Source of the DNA: CAZLIC01 sp964559535
GTDB lineage: Bacteria; Pseudomonadota; Alphaproteobacteria; Rhodobacterales; Rhodobacteraceae
NCBI GenBank assembly: GCA_964559535.1
Contig: CAZLIC010000047.1
Location: forward strand, 1 to 32,292
DNA: 32,292 nucleotides
Direction: 5' to 3'
The translations under genes were made by a program, and so were the position numbers. Numbering within the stretch: the stretch's first letter is position 1; each line of letters starts with the position of its first letter. Under the pieces are notes generated by a model that ran no database searches, had not been told where the DNA came from, and saw only the letters and a program-made list of their open reading frames with translations. Of the stretch, positions 7,465-14,239 are shown piece by piece.

Positions 7465-7757
7465 ATGCGAGAGCTTCAGAACCCCTGGCTGGCGGCTCGG
7501 TCGGAAGGGATTGGTGTGGGTTGGGTCAGCATCTTTAAGTCGGGCGCGCTAAGCGAGATCTTGGCCTGCCCGAAAGCGTTGTTCCGGTGGCCTGGCTTTG
7601 CCTCGGCTACGTCGAAGAGCTTTACGACCAACCCGAATTGGCGGTGAAGGGTTGGGCAAGCCGCCAGCCGCTGGAGCAGTTGATCTATTGCGACGCTTGG
7701 GGTCAGTGCGAGGGGGCACGGGATCTCCCGTCAGACGTGACGCCGCCTGCTTGGTAG
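7465..7757 (+). pseudogene. bluB: 3' remnant of bluB (5,6-dimethylbenzimidazole synthase)
   Basis: Two frames give the C-terminal part of BluB, the flavin-destroying enzyme that makes the lower ligand of vitamin B12. First frame: 'QNPWLAARSEGIGVGWVSIF'. After about 7558-7570 the match moves to another frame: 'LPESVVPVAWLCLGYVEELY' followed by 'DQPELAVKGWASRQPLEQLI', ending at TAG 7755-7757. One base missing from a G run ('atcttggcctgccc' where the frame needs an extra g) explains the shift. The N-terminal two thirds of the ~200-residue protein are absent. The last ~20 residues are less family-like and may be junction sequence. Bases 7396-7464 between this and the chrA remnant show no gene I recognise. 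Confidence 0.75.
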
Positions 7758-7802
7758 TATCGCGGCAGGCCGCATGGTGCCCAGTGAAAGGATTGCCTTC
7801 CG

Positions 7803-8183
7803 TCATGCGCGACTGGCCTTTTCCCTTGCCGCCACGACGCTGATCACCACCCAGATCGCCAGGCGCAGCGCCATCGCACCCATGGTCCGCGCCTCGTATG
7901 CAGTCCCGCGCCAGACCTCCAAGAGAAACACCGCAAAGATCGCTCCGGTCGCGAGGGTGATGGCGATGGCAAGGCCGGGTGCCCAGCCAGTCCTATACCA
8001 AAGCCCCAGACCCGCGATGATGTAGGCAAACCCTGCTAGGAAGTTGAACCACAGAACGAACGGGACGACGGCCCCCATGTCGGCGCCACCAAAAAGGGCT
8101 CGGCCTCCAGAAACGATGGTCAGGAGACCGAAGACGATTGCGACAACGGCGACGGCCGTCAGGGGCTTTCTGCGGGCGGGCAT
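7803..8183 (-). CDS. Small integral membrane protein, function unknown
   Basis: The 126-residue protein has four clear hydrophobic segments (about residues 8-28, 40-62, 68-90 and 102-120), short loops and a basic N-terminus 'MPARRKP'. No catalytic or metal motif is visible. It follows the ABC ATPase gene by 15 bases on the same strand, so it is probably the last gene of the TetR-controlled exporter operon. It might be an accessory to the exporter, but nothing in the sequence proves this. An AAGGAG ribosome site lies just before the ATG on the minus strand (8187-8192 on the plus strand, read in reverse). It is complete and not degraded. Confidence 0.7.
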   Translation of the reverse strand: MPARRKPLTAVAVVAIVFGLLTIVSGGRALFGGADMGAVVPFVLWFNFLAGFAYIIAGLGLWYRTGWAPGLAIAITLATGAIFAVFLLEVWRGTAYEARTMGAMALRLAIWVVISVVAAREKASRA

Positions 8184-8198
8184 GGCCTTCTCCTTGGT

Positions 8199-8891
8199 TC
8201 AGCTGTCCACGAGACGACCATCGCGCAGGTGGATCAGGCGGTCGAAACGGTCGAAGATCTTTTCATCATGCGTCACGGCGATGATGCAGGCCTTCTGGTC
8301 GCTGGCGAGCTTTCGCAGAAGGTCCATCACAAGCTGCGCCCGACCACTGTCCAACGCAGCCGTGGGTTCATCGGCCAGGATGATCCGGGGGCGGTTCGCC
8401 AGCGCGCGGGCAATGGCGACGCGTTGCGCTTCGCCACCGGAAAGCAGGGCCGGCTTCACCTTGGCCCGATGCCCGACTTCAAGGTAATCAAGTAGTTCGC
8501 GTGCCCGTTCGCGGCCTCTTTCGGCAGGCCAGCCCGCAAGGTCCAGCACGACCGAGACGTTCTCTTCGGCGGTCAGAAAGGGCAACAGGTTGTGCGCCTG
8601 AAAGATAAAGCCGATCTTGTCCAGGCGCAGCCGTCGCAGATCGCTGCGGAGCCATTTGCCGTCGAACACCGCATCGCCATCCAGTTCGACCCGGCCCGCA
8701 GTCGGGGCAAGAATGCAGCCGATCACGTTCAGCAGCGTCGTCTTGCCCGAACCGGACGGGCCCAGCAGCGCGATGACTTCGCCGACATGCACCCGCAGAT
8801 CCACGGACCGTAAGGCATCGACACGGGTTTCGCCTTCGCCATAATGCTTGGCGACGCCCCGCACATCGACCAGAATGTCGCCCGACGCCAT
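8199..8891 (-). CDS. ABC transporter ATP-binding protein, MacB/LolD/DevA type
   Basis: The 230-residue protein is a full nucleotide-binding domain. Walker A is 'GPSGSGKTT' (residues 44-52), the Q-loop lies in 'FIFQAHNLLPFLTAEEN', the signature is 'LSGGEAQRVAIARAL' (150-164), Walker B is 'IILADEP' (170-176), and the switch histidine lies in 'IIAVTHDEKIFDRFDR'. The close match to the LolD/MacB/DevA class, together with the FtsX-like permease (gap 3 bases) and the membrane fusion protein upstream, makes a tripartite efflux or lipid/protein-release machine the likely role. Such systems move substrates from the periplasm or outer leaflet through an outer-membrane channel, which is not encoded here. 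Substrate unknown. Confidence 0.93.
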   Translation of the reverse strand: MASGDILVDVRGVAKHYGEGETRVDALRSVDLRVHVGEVIALLGPSGSGKTTLLNVIGCILAPTAGRVELDGDAVFDGKWLRSDLRRLRLDKIGFIFQAHNLLPFLTAEENVSVVLDLAGWPAERGRERARELLDYLEVGHRAKVKPALLSGGEAQRVAIARALANRPRIILADEPTAALDSGRAQLVMDLLRKLASDQKACIIAVTHDEKIFDRFDRLIHLRDGRLVDS

Positions 8892-8894
8892 GGG

Positions 8895-10028
8895 TCAGCC
8901 CCCGAGCGCTGTGGCAGGGTCAACCTTCAGCGCCGCGCGGACGCCAAGACCCGAGGCAACAAGGCAGACCATCAGGATGATGCCGGTCAGCACCAGCGCG
9001 TTGAACGGCTCAAGCACAACGCGTCGGGGAAAGCTGTCCTTGACCAGAAAGATCAGGGCTAGCCCGATCGCAAGGCCAGAGATGCCAAGGATCAGCGCCT
9101 GTTGCACGATCAGGCCCACGATGGTTCGATCCGGGGCGCCGATCAGCTTCAGGGTAGCGATCTGCTTCAGCTTCTCCATGGTCATAGTGTAGATGATAAG
9201 GGCGATCACCACGGCGCTGACAGACAGCAGGATCCCCAGGAACAGCCCGATCTGGCGCCGCGCCCGGTCCACCACCGAGGCAAGCAGAAGCTGCTCCTGT
9301 TCACTTTGGCTGAGGGCGGAGAGGTGTTTCCATTGCCGAACCGTCGCGGTCAGAAGCGCCACATCGGCACCGGGCTGCAGCCGGGCAACAACGGCGGCCA
9401 CCGTCGGTGGGCGCAGGCCGCCATCGCCCCGGGCCGCTTGCACCCCGGCAGCGGCCGGGTCCATCGCCGTCTGCAACGTCAAGGCATCAGCCAAAGTCAC
9501 ATAGACCGCCGGATCGCCGCCTGAGTTCATCGCATCCTCGACCAATCCCACGACGGTAAAGCGGTCGCGTCCCAGCCGGATGGTCTCTCCGGGCACCAGA
9601 CCGGTCTTGCGGTCTGCCAGCAGTTCAAAGTGGCTTCTGCCCAGCCCCCGCCCTTCGGTAATGCGCTGCGGTCCGCCGGGACGACCGGGTTCAAAGCCGA
9701 TGACATAGAGCCGCAAGGTCCTGCCGGCATGGCTGGCCTCGATCGTTTGGTAAGTGATGGCCCCGGCCTCGGCCACTCCGGGCATGCGGGCCACGGCGTC
9801 CCGGGTCGTGGCCGGGATGCTTGACGCTTCGGCAAAGGGGCCCTGTGTGCCAGCCTCGACCACCCAGACATCAGCGGCAGGGGCCTTCACGACGGCCAGG
9901 GCATCTGCGACAAGGCCGTTGTAGATGCCGATCATCGCCAGCACGACCGTCATCAGAAGCCCAAGTCCCAAACAGGTCAGGACAAAGCGGAAGAGGCCGT
10001 GGCGGATATCCTTGATGGCAAGGTTCAT
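8895..10028 (-). CDS. ABC transporter permease, FtsX/MacB/DevC type
   Basis: The protein has 377 residues. One N-terminal membrane helix (about residues 12-38) is followed by a large periplasmic domain (about 40-250) and three C-terminal helices (about 260-285, 310-335, 345-368). This is the FtsX-like arrangement typical of DevC and MacB permeases. Unlike MacB, the ATPase is on a separate gene. The first base of its ATG overlaps the end of the fusion-protein gene (ATGA), so the two are translationally coupled. The ATPase gene follows by 3 bases. Mechanistically, this class transmits ATP-driven motion to the periplasm rather than carrying substrate through the membrane. Confidence 0.9.
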   Translation of the reverse strand: MNLAIKDIRHGLFRFVLTCLGLGLLMTVVLAMIGIYNGLVADALAVVKAPAADVWVVEAGTQGPFAEASSIPATTRDAVARMPGVAEAGAITYQTIEASHAGRTLRLYVIGFEPGRPGGPQRITEGRGLGRSHFELLADRKTGLVPGETIRLGRDRFTVVGLVEDAMNSGGDPAVYVTLADALTLQTAMDPAAAGVQAARGDGGLRPPTVAAVVARLQPGADVALLTATVRQWKHLSALSQSEQEQLLLASVVDRARRQIGLFLGILLSVSAVVIALIIYTMTMEKLKQIATLKLIGAPDRTIVGLIVQQALILGISGLAIGLALIFLVKDSFPRRVVLEPFNALVLTGIILMVCLVASGLGVRAALKVDPATALGG

Positions 10029-11170
10029 GGCGCAGTTCCGATGCGGGCAAGCCTGCCTTGATCCACGCCTTGCAGCGGGACGGCCACGACCTGCGCAGCA
10101 TCGGGCAACCCGCCCGTCACTTCCACCCGGCCCCGGTCGTCACGCGCGCCGAATGTCAGGTCGGCGCGCGAAAGCCTACTGTCCTGGACGATCCAGACCG
10201 TGCCGCGATACCCGTCGAAGCCGATAATCGCCACTTCAGGCACCATCAGGGCCGTGGCGCGTGTGGCAGTCAGGATGCGCACCTCGGCTTGTTCGCCCAG
10301 AAACATTTGCTGCGGGCAATCCGAGCAGGTCAGCCAGACGCGGCGTTCCTCATTCACCCGGTCGCTTTCCACTCCGATGCGGGTGATCGTGCCCGTGAAT
10401 TCGCTGGCAGGCTGAGACCGCAGACGGATGGTGCCGGGCTGGCCAAGGGCCAGCTGACCAGCGCGTTCTTCGTCAATGTAGGCCTGAATCCAAATCGTAT
10501 CGGGGTCGATCAGGGTAAAGATCGGATCGCCTGACCGAACCACGGCCCCGGTTTCGGCCAGGCGTGTCACAACCAGCGCATCAAAGGGCGCGGTCAAGCG
10601 GTGACGGTCCAGCAGCGTCTGTTCAAGTTGCAGAGCAGCGACTGCATCCTGCCCTTGAGCGCGAATGACGGCGAGTTCCGCTTCGGCAACTTTCACGTCA
10701 GCACGAGCGACGTCTTCATCTCGCTGCGCCTCCTCCGCGCGCTGGATGGATGCGGCTTCCTGTCGGGTCAACTCGGCCTGCCGGCGGTTGGCCGCCTCGC
10801 GCTGCGCCAGGATTGCCGTGGCGCGGAGGACAGCCGCTTCGGCCTTGGCCTGATTGGCAGCGTTCGCCGCCACGGCGGCCTGGGCACGCGCGAGCCGCGC
10901 CTCCTGCTCATCCTGATTCAGCGCGGCCAGCGCTTGCCCCTGTGCCACGCGGTCACCTGCATCGACCGTAAGCGACATCAGTGTTCCGCTGGACTCAAAT
11001 CCTACGCGCGCCAGTACCCTCGCCTCGACGGTTCCGAGCCCGTAGATGCGAAGGGCCACATCGGTTTCGGGCTGCACGACCGCCACCGTCAACGGACGCT
11101 CGGTCAGGTACATCGCTCCTGCACCGATGCTCAGGGCCGCCACCACCGCAATGATCCAGATGGTCCGCAT
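10025..11170 (-). CDS. HlyD/DevB-type membrane fusion protein of an ABC exporter
   Basis: The 381-residue protein starts with an N-terminal membrane anchor ('IWIIAVVAALSIGAGAMYL', residues 4-22). Next come the biotinyl-lipoyl half 'GTLMSLTVDAGDRVAQGQAL', a long alpha-helical hairpin rich in Ala, Glu and Arg (about 88-185), the returning lipoyl half 'LTAPFDALVVTRLAETGAVV', and beta-barrel and proximal domains. It bridges the inner-membrane permease and an outer-membrane channel. An unusual feature is the Cys pair in 'LTCSDCPQQMFLGEQAEV' (C-x-x-C) inside the barrel region, where relatives usually have none that I recall; it could form a periplasmic disulfide or bind metal. It is preceded by the TetR gene with a 3-base gap. 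Confidence 0.88.
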   Translation of the reverse strand: MRTIWIIAVVAALSIGAGAMYLTERPLTVAVVQPETDVALRIYGLGTVEARVLARVGFESSGTLMSLTVDAGDRVAQGQALAALNQDEQEARLARAQAAVAANAANQAKAEAAVLRATAILAQREAANRRQAELTRQEAASIQRAEEAQRDEDVARADVKVAEAELAVIRAQGQDAVAALQLEQTLLDRHRLTAPFDALVVTRLAETGAVVRSGDPIFTLIDPDTIWIQAYIDEERAGQLALGQPGTIRLRSQPASEFTGTITRIGVESDRVNEERRVWLTCSDCPQQMFLGEQAEVRILTATRATALMVPEVAIIGFDGYRGTVWIVQDSRLSRADLTFGARDDRGRVEVTGGLPDAAQVVAVPLQGVDQGRLARIGTAP

Positions 11171-11173
11171 CGA

Positions 11174-11782
11174 TCAGCCTCCTTCCACCCCAAGCAGGTG
11201 CAGCTGGACATCCAGAAGGCGCAGCCCTTCGGCCTGCAGGCCAAAGTCGCGCGCGCCCAGTGACCAGCGGATCGCCACCCCCTGCACCAGGGAAGTCAGC
11301 AAGACCGCCACATCCGCCGCTGCAACGTCATCGCGCAGGGTATGGGACTGCTGGCCCAGCTCGACTTCGCGCATAAGATGGCCATGGAAAGCGGTCAGTC
11401 GCCCGTGGAATGCCGTGCGCAAGGCCGCGTTCTCGACATTCAGTTCGCGGGAAAACAGCAGCATGGGCATCGCGGGTGTTGCTGCGATCTGGTCCAGTTG
11501 GGCCCGGATCAGGGCCCTGATCCTGTCAACCGGCAGCTCACTCAGTGCCACAGCCGCATTCCAGGCATGGGTCAGCGTTTCGGCCACCTGGTCGGCCACG
11601 GCACTCCACATTGCAGCCTTTGTTGGAAAATGCCTGAACAGGGCAGCCTGCGTCACGCCGACTTCGTTGGCGACGGCGCCTGTCGTCACCCGGTCCGGGC
11701 CGATCTGGTCGGCCAAGGCTAGGATTGTTGCCACGATTTCAGCCTTGCGGAGATGTGACGTCTTGCGCATCGATTCATCCAA
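11174..11782 (-). CDS. TetR-family transcriptional repressor of the ABC exporter operon
   Basis: The 202-residue protein has the TetR layout. An N-terminal helix-turn-helix is visible across 'KAEIVATILALADQIG', 'VTTGAVANEVGVTQ' and 'AALFRHFPTKAAMWSAV', followed by an all-helical ligand domain. It is the first gene of the minus-strand operon, 3 bases upstream of the fusion protein gene. A 20-bp palindrome lies immediately upstream of its start codon, and a TTGACT hexamer sits further upstream on the same strand. Self-regulation and control of the exporter are therefore likely, with the inducer probably being the exported compound or a related stress molecule. Neither is indicated by sequence. 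Confidence 0.88.
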   Translation of the reverse strand: MDESMRKTSHLRKAEIVATILALADQIGPDRVTTGAVANEVGVTQAALFRHFPTKAAMWSAVADQVAETLTHAWNAAVALSELPVDRIRALIRAQLDQIAATPAMPMLLFSRELNVENAALRTAFHGRLTAFHGHLMREVELGQQSHTLRDDVAAADVAVLLTSLVQGVAIRWSLGARDFGLQAEGLRLLDVQLHLLGVEGG

Positions 11783-11786
11783 GAAA

Positions 11787-11806
11787 GTAAGTAATTAATC
11801 ACTTAC
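11787..11806. promoter_or_regulatory. Palindrome upstream of the TetR gene, probable TetR operator
   Basis: GTAAGTAATTAATCACTTAC is a 20-bp inverted repeat with one mismatched pair, AT-rich against the high-GC background. It ends 4 bases before the ATG of the TetR gene, so binding there would block the transcript's start region. A TTGACT (minus strand, about 11835-11840) could be the -35 element, which would place the palindrome at or just after the -10. TetR operators are usually such palindromes. Confidence 0.72.
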
Positions 11807-11823
11807 ATAATCGGATGAAGGAG

Positions 11824-12099
11824 TCAACGTTCCAAGTCAGACGATCGGTCCCCCACCGGAAAGCGAGAACTCGACAGGATCGTTCCTGCCTCGTCGACCG
11901 TGAACCGGCAGGCGCGATTGATGTAGCGGAACGTCAGGCGCCAGCGTCCCGCGTCCGTCCCCACCCCGGCCTCGCAGATCGATGTCAGGGCACCGGTACG
12001 CATCGACTCGCGAACGTCGGACTCGGTCAGTCCGAATGCTTCGGCGAGCAAGATTGCCGGAACGACAAAGCCTGCACCGTCACGTTCCACCTGCGTCAT
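11824..12099 (-). CDS. DUF6522-type small protein
   Basis: The protein has 91 residues from the ATG at 12099, which overlaps the nsrR stop codon as ATGA. The pattern 'FVVPAILLAEAFGLTESDV', a middle 'GALTSICEAGVGTDAGRWRL' and 'ACRFTVDEAGTI' is what I remember for DUF6522, a family that often sits beside Rrf2 regulators, globins and denitrification genes. It has two cysteines and no known catalytic motif. It is predicted soluble and cytosolic. The nsrR-DUF6522 pair would be transcribed from the divergent promoter at 12544-12566 and so be controlled by NsrR itself. The function is not known. Longer open frames through this stretch overlap nsrR and are rejected. Confidence 0.7.
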   Translation of the reverse strand: MTQVERDGAGFVVPAILLAEAFGLTESDVRESMRTGALTSICEAGVGTDAGRWRLTFRYINRACRFTVDEAGTILSSSRFPVGDRSSDLER

Positions 12100-12527
12100 T
12101 GCGACACTACGAGGTTCTTTGGCATCGGGGGCAGGGCGATATCGGCCAGTGTCGATCGGTCGAGATCCGTGAGAAAAGCTGCTTCCGCAGAACGCAGACG
12201 CGCCTTGAGCCGACAGCGCGTGTCTATCGAACAGGCACCCCCATCGGCCCCGAAACACTCGACCAAGGGCTGCCCTTCTTCCAACAACCGGATGACCTGG
12301 CCAAGCCGGATCTCGGACGCCGGTCGGGCCAGCACGGCGCCACCTCCGCCGCCGCGCCGGGTTTCGATCAGGCCTGCGCGCGCCAGATGCTGGATGATCT
12401 TGGCCAGATGATTGCGGGACAGGCCCAAGGCTCCGGCCAGTTCGGCCGTGGAGATGGCGCGCGACGGATCGGCGGCCATCCGCATCAGCATCCGTAGCCC
12501 GAAGTCGGTGAAGGAGGTCAGCCGCAT
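12096..12527 (-). CDS. nsrR: NsrR-type Rrf2 regulator, nitric oxide sensor
   Basis: The 143-residue protein has the Rrf2 winged helix ('MRLTSFTDFGLRMLMRMA' start, recognition helix around 'LSRNHLAKIIQHL'). Three cysteines, Cys91, Cys99 and Cys105, lie in 'CFGADGGACSIDTRC', plus Asp8. These match the iron-sulfur ligands of NsrR (three Cys and one Asp). The cluster reacts with NO, and its loss releases repression. The ATG at 12527 gives the canonical N-terminus; an upstream extension of the frame lies over the promoter and haemoglobin gene and is not family-like. It is divergent from the haemoglobin operon with a palindrome between. IscR is unlikely given the adjacent NO-linked genes. Gene order (globin, hemerythrin, nnrS) supports the call. 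Confidence 0.9.
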   Translation of the reverse strand: MRLTSFTDFGLRMLMRMAADPSRAISTAELAGALGLSRNHLAKIIQHLARAGLIETRRGGGGGAVLARPASEIRLGQVIRLLEEGQPLVECFGADGGACSIDTRCRLKARLRSAEAAFLTDLDRSTLADIALPPMPKNLVVSQ

Positions 12528-12543
12528 GAGATCGGTTTCCTTG

Positions 12544-12566
12544 AATAGGTATTTACAATACCAATT
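12544..12566. promoter_or_regulatory. Odd palindrome in the divergent nsrR / globin promoter, probable NsrR site
   Basis: The core GGTATT-TAC-AATACC (12548-12562) is a perfect 6-bp inverted repeat around TAC. It extends outward as AAT/ATT with one mismatched pair (the A/A at 12547 and 12563), so the palindrome spans 23 bases with a central base at 12555. It ends 17 bases before the nsrR start and 36 bases before the haemoglobin start. This is the expected place for an autoregulatory NsrR site controlling both directions. The GGTATT...AATACC style resembles NsrR motifs, but the exact consensus in this clade is not verified here. Confidence 0.78.
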
Positions 12567-12602
12567 AGCAGGCCTAAGCCAAAGCGCAAGACGGAGACTC
12601 AG

Positions 12603-13061
12603 ATGTCCAGCGCAACTGTCAGCTTGTCCATCCCGACAACCAGGCCGGAAGTGACGGCCGCCCTTATGGTAGAGACGGGTCTTAGCCCCGATGTTCTGCG
12701 CGATCTGGTACACCGCTTTTACGGCTGTGTCCGTGCAGATGCCGTTCTGGGGCCGATCTTTGCGGCCCGCATCACCGATTGGGCCGTGCATCTTGAGCGG
12801 ATGGTGACGTTCTGGTCTTCGGTCGCCTTGATGACCGGGCAGTATCATGGCCGGCCGGTGCCCGCGCATACTCCGTTGCCGATCAACGCGGCACATTTTG
12901 ACCGCTGGCTTGCGCTGTTCCGCGCGATAGCTGTTGATACCTGCACGCCCGCGGGAGCCTTGCACCTGATCGAGCGCGCCGAGCGGATCGCCCATTCCCT
13001 GCACATCGCCGTTCAGTCAGCCCAAAGCGACCCCGTCGCCCCACCCAAACTGTTCTTCTGA
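12603..13061 (+). CDS. Group III truncated haemoglobin
   Basis: The 152-residue protein has the trHbIII pattern. Tyr40 in 'RFYGCVRADAVLGPIF' is at the B10 position, and 'HLERMVTFWSSVALMTGQYHG' covers helix E. Then comes the probable proximal His89 in 'PAHTPLP', followed by 'HFDRWLALF' with the helix-G Trp. It is a haem protein; relatives such as Campylobacter Ctb are thought to bind or detoxify NO and O2. It is the first gene of the operon to the right of the NsrR site. A 'GGAG' ribosome site lies just before ATG. The C-terminal ~25 residues ('QSAQSDPVAPPKLFF') are a short tail beyond the fold. Confidence 0.88.
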   Translation: MSSATVSLSIPTTRPEVTAALMVETGLSPDVLRDLVHRFYGCVRADAVLGPIFAARITDWAVHLERMVTFWSSVALMTGQYHGRPVPAHTPLPINAAHFDRWLALFRAIAVDTCTPAGALHLIERAERIAHSLHIAVQSAQSDPVAPPKLFF

Positions 13062-13074
13062 CAGGAGACCTCAC

Positions 13075-13563
13075 ATGACCGAAGCTGCAGCGCCGTCCGA
13101 GCCGACCGCCCTGACCCGGCACATCGAGGAGCGCTACCATGCCCGCCACAGGGAGCAGCTTCCGCAACTGGTGGCAATGGCGGAGCGTGTCGAGGACGTG
13201 CACTTCGGCGACGTGGGCGTGCCTGACGGACTGTCGGCCCTGCTGCACGAGATGCTCGGCGAATTGGAGGTACATATGAAGAAAGAGGAACTGATCCTGT
13301 TTCCCGCGATCCGCAAGGGCGGGATGCCCGGCATCGAGACTCCGATCGCGGTGATGCGCGCCGATCATGCCGGGCATGACCGCGAGCTGGCCGAGATCCT
13401 CCGATTGACCGCAAACCTGACCTTGCCCGACGGGGCCCGCGGCACCTGGACCGGGCTTTACCGTGGACTGGATGAGTTCACCCGCGACCTGGCCGAGCAC
13501 ATGCGGCTGGAGAACGACGTGCTGTTCCCGCAGTTCGAGGCCGAGCGGCGCGCCGATGTCTGA
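13075..13563 (+). CDS. Hemerythrin-like di-iron protein, RIC/YtfE type without the N-terminal domain
   Basis: The 162-residue protein is a four-helix di-iron domain. Candidate ligands are His22, His67 and Glu71 in 'EVHMKKEELILFPA', His98/His101 in 'RADHAGHDREL', and His142 and Glu146 in 'AEHMRLENDVLFPQF'. The spacing fits RIC/YtfE/DnrN proteins, which help repair iron-sulfur clusters after NO damage. Those proteins also carry an N-terminal ScdA domain with a cysteine motif, and it is absent here. The ATG at 13075 has a nearby AGGAG. It follows the haemoglobin gene by 13 bases and overlaps the next gene by 8, so it belongs to the NsrR-controlled operon. Confidence 0.88.
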   Translation: MTEAAAPSEPTALTRHIEERYHARHREQLPQLVAMAERVEDVHFGDVGVPDGLSALLHEMLGELEVHMKKEELILFPAIRKGGMPGIETPIAVMRADHAGHDRELAEILRLTANLTLPDGARGTWTGLYRGLDEFTRDLAEHMRLENDVLFPQFEAERRADV

Positions 13564-14239
13564 GCCGGGCCCATTCGCCTCGTCCCCCTGCATGGCTTGC
13601 GAGATCGCCCCGGACTACTTCGATCCGTTGGCTGTGGACCAAGAGCAGGCGCGCGACGTCGCCCGCTGGCGCAAGGCCGAGCGCGCGCGATTGCTCGCAG
13701 ACCGTCAGGCCCTGTCCGTGTCGCAGCGTCGTGCAGCGGCAGACATGATTGCCGCGCGTGTCGATACCCTCCTTGCTGAACGTTTCCCGAGCGTCGACGG
13801 GCTGACGCTCTCGGCTTGGTGGCCGATCAAGGCGGAACTGAACTTGCGGCCCTGGCTGGAAAGCCTGCTCGCACGCGGCGCGCGCGTCACATTGCCCGTG
13901 GTCACAGCGCCCTCTGCACCACTGGCGTTCCGCCTATGGACGCCGGATTGCAGGATGGTGCAGGGCTTCTGGAAGATCCCGGTCCCGGCTGACGGGCCAG
14001 AGGTGGTGCCTGACCTGACCCTTGCCCCCTTGGTGGGCTGGGACCCGGCAGGGTTTCGGCTGGGCTACGGCGGGGGGTACTTTGACCGCACGCTCGCCGT
14101 GCTGTCGCCTCGCCCGATGACAATCGGTATCGGTCTGCAATCTGCCCGGCTTGCCACCATCTTTCCCCAACCCCACGACATCGCACTGGACGTCATCCTG
14201 ACCGAGGCCGGGGTCCAGTACGAACAGAAGGACGCATGA
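13556..14239 (+). CDS. 5-formyltetrahydrofolate cyclo-ligase family protein with a CxxC N-terminus
   Basis: The 227-residue protein has the cyclo-ligase core. The phosphate-binding 'GYGGGYFDRTLAVL' lies near residue 180, 'WPIKAELN' in the middle, and 'ARWRKAERARLLADRQALS' is the family's start. The family converts 5-formyl-THF to 5,10-methenyl-THF with ATP. The odd part is an extra N-terminal ~30 residues with Cys12 and Cys15 ('PCMACEIAPDYFD'), which is not in the usual enzyme. The ATG at 13556 is inside the hemerythrin gene's end (8-base overlap). A longer open frame from 13463 lies wholly in the hemerythrin gene and is rejected. Its stop overlaps the nnrS ATG. Its place in an NO-response operon is unexplained. 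Confidence 0.8.
   Translation: MSEPGPFASSPCMACEIAPDYFDPLAVDQEQARDVARWRKAERARLLADRQALSVSQRRAAADMIAARVDTLLAERFPSVDGLTLSAWWPIKAELNLRPWLESLLARGARVTLPVVTAPSAPLAFRLWTPDCRMVQGFWKIPVPADGPEVVPDLTLAPLVGWDPAGFRLGYGGGYFDRTLAVLSPRPMTIGIGLQSARLATIFPQPHDIALDVILTEAGVQYEQKDA

Noticed and set aside
7011..7466. 151-residue minus-strand frame after the phosphorylase
   Set aside because: It reads the chrA remnant in the wrong frame and the phosphorylase antisense; no independent support.
12096..13004. 302-residue frame for the Rrf2 regulator
   Set aside because: The first 159 residues cover the promoter palindrome and the opposite haemoglobin gene. The last 143 match NsrR exactly from its canonical start.
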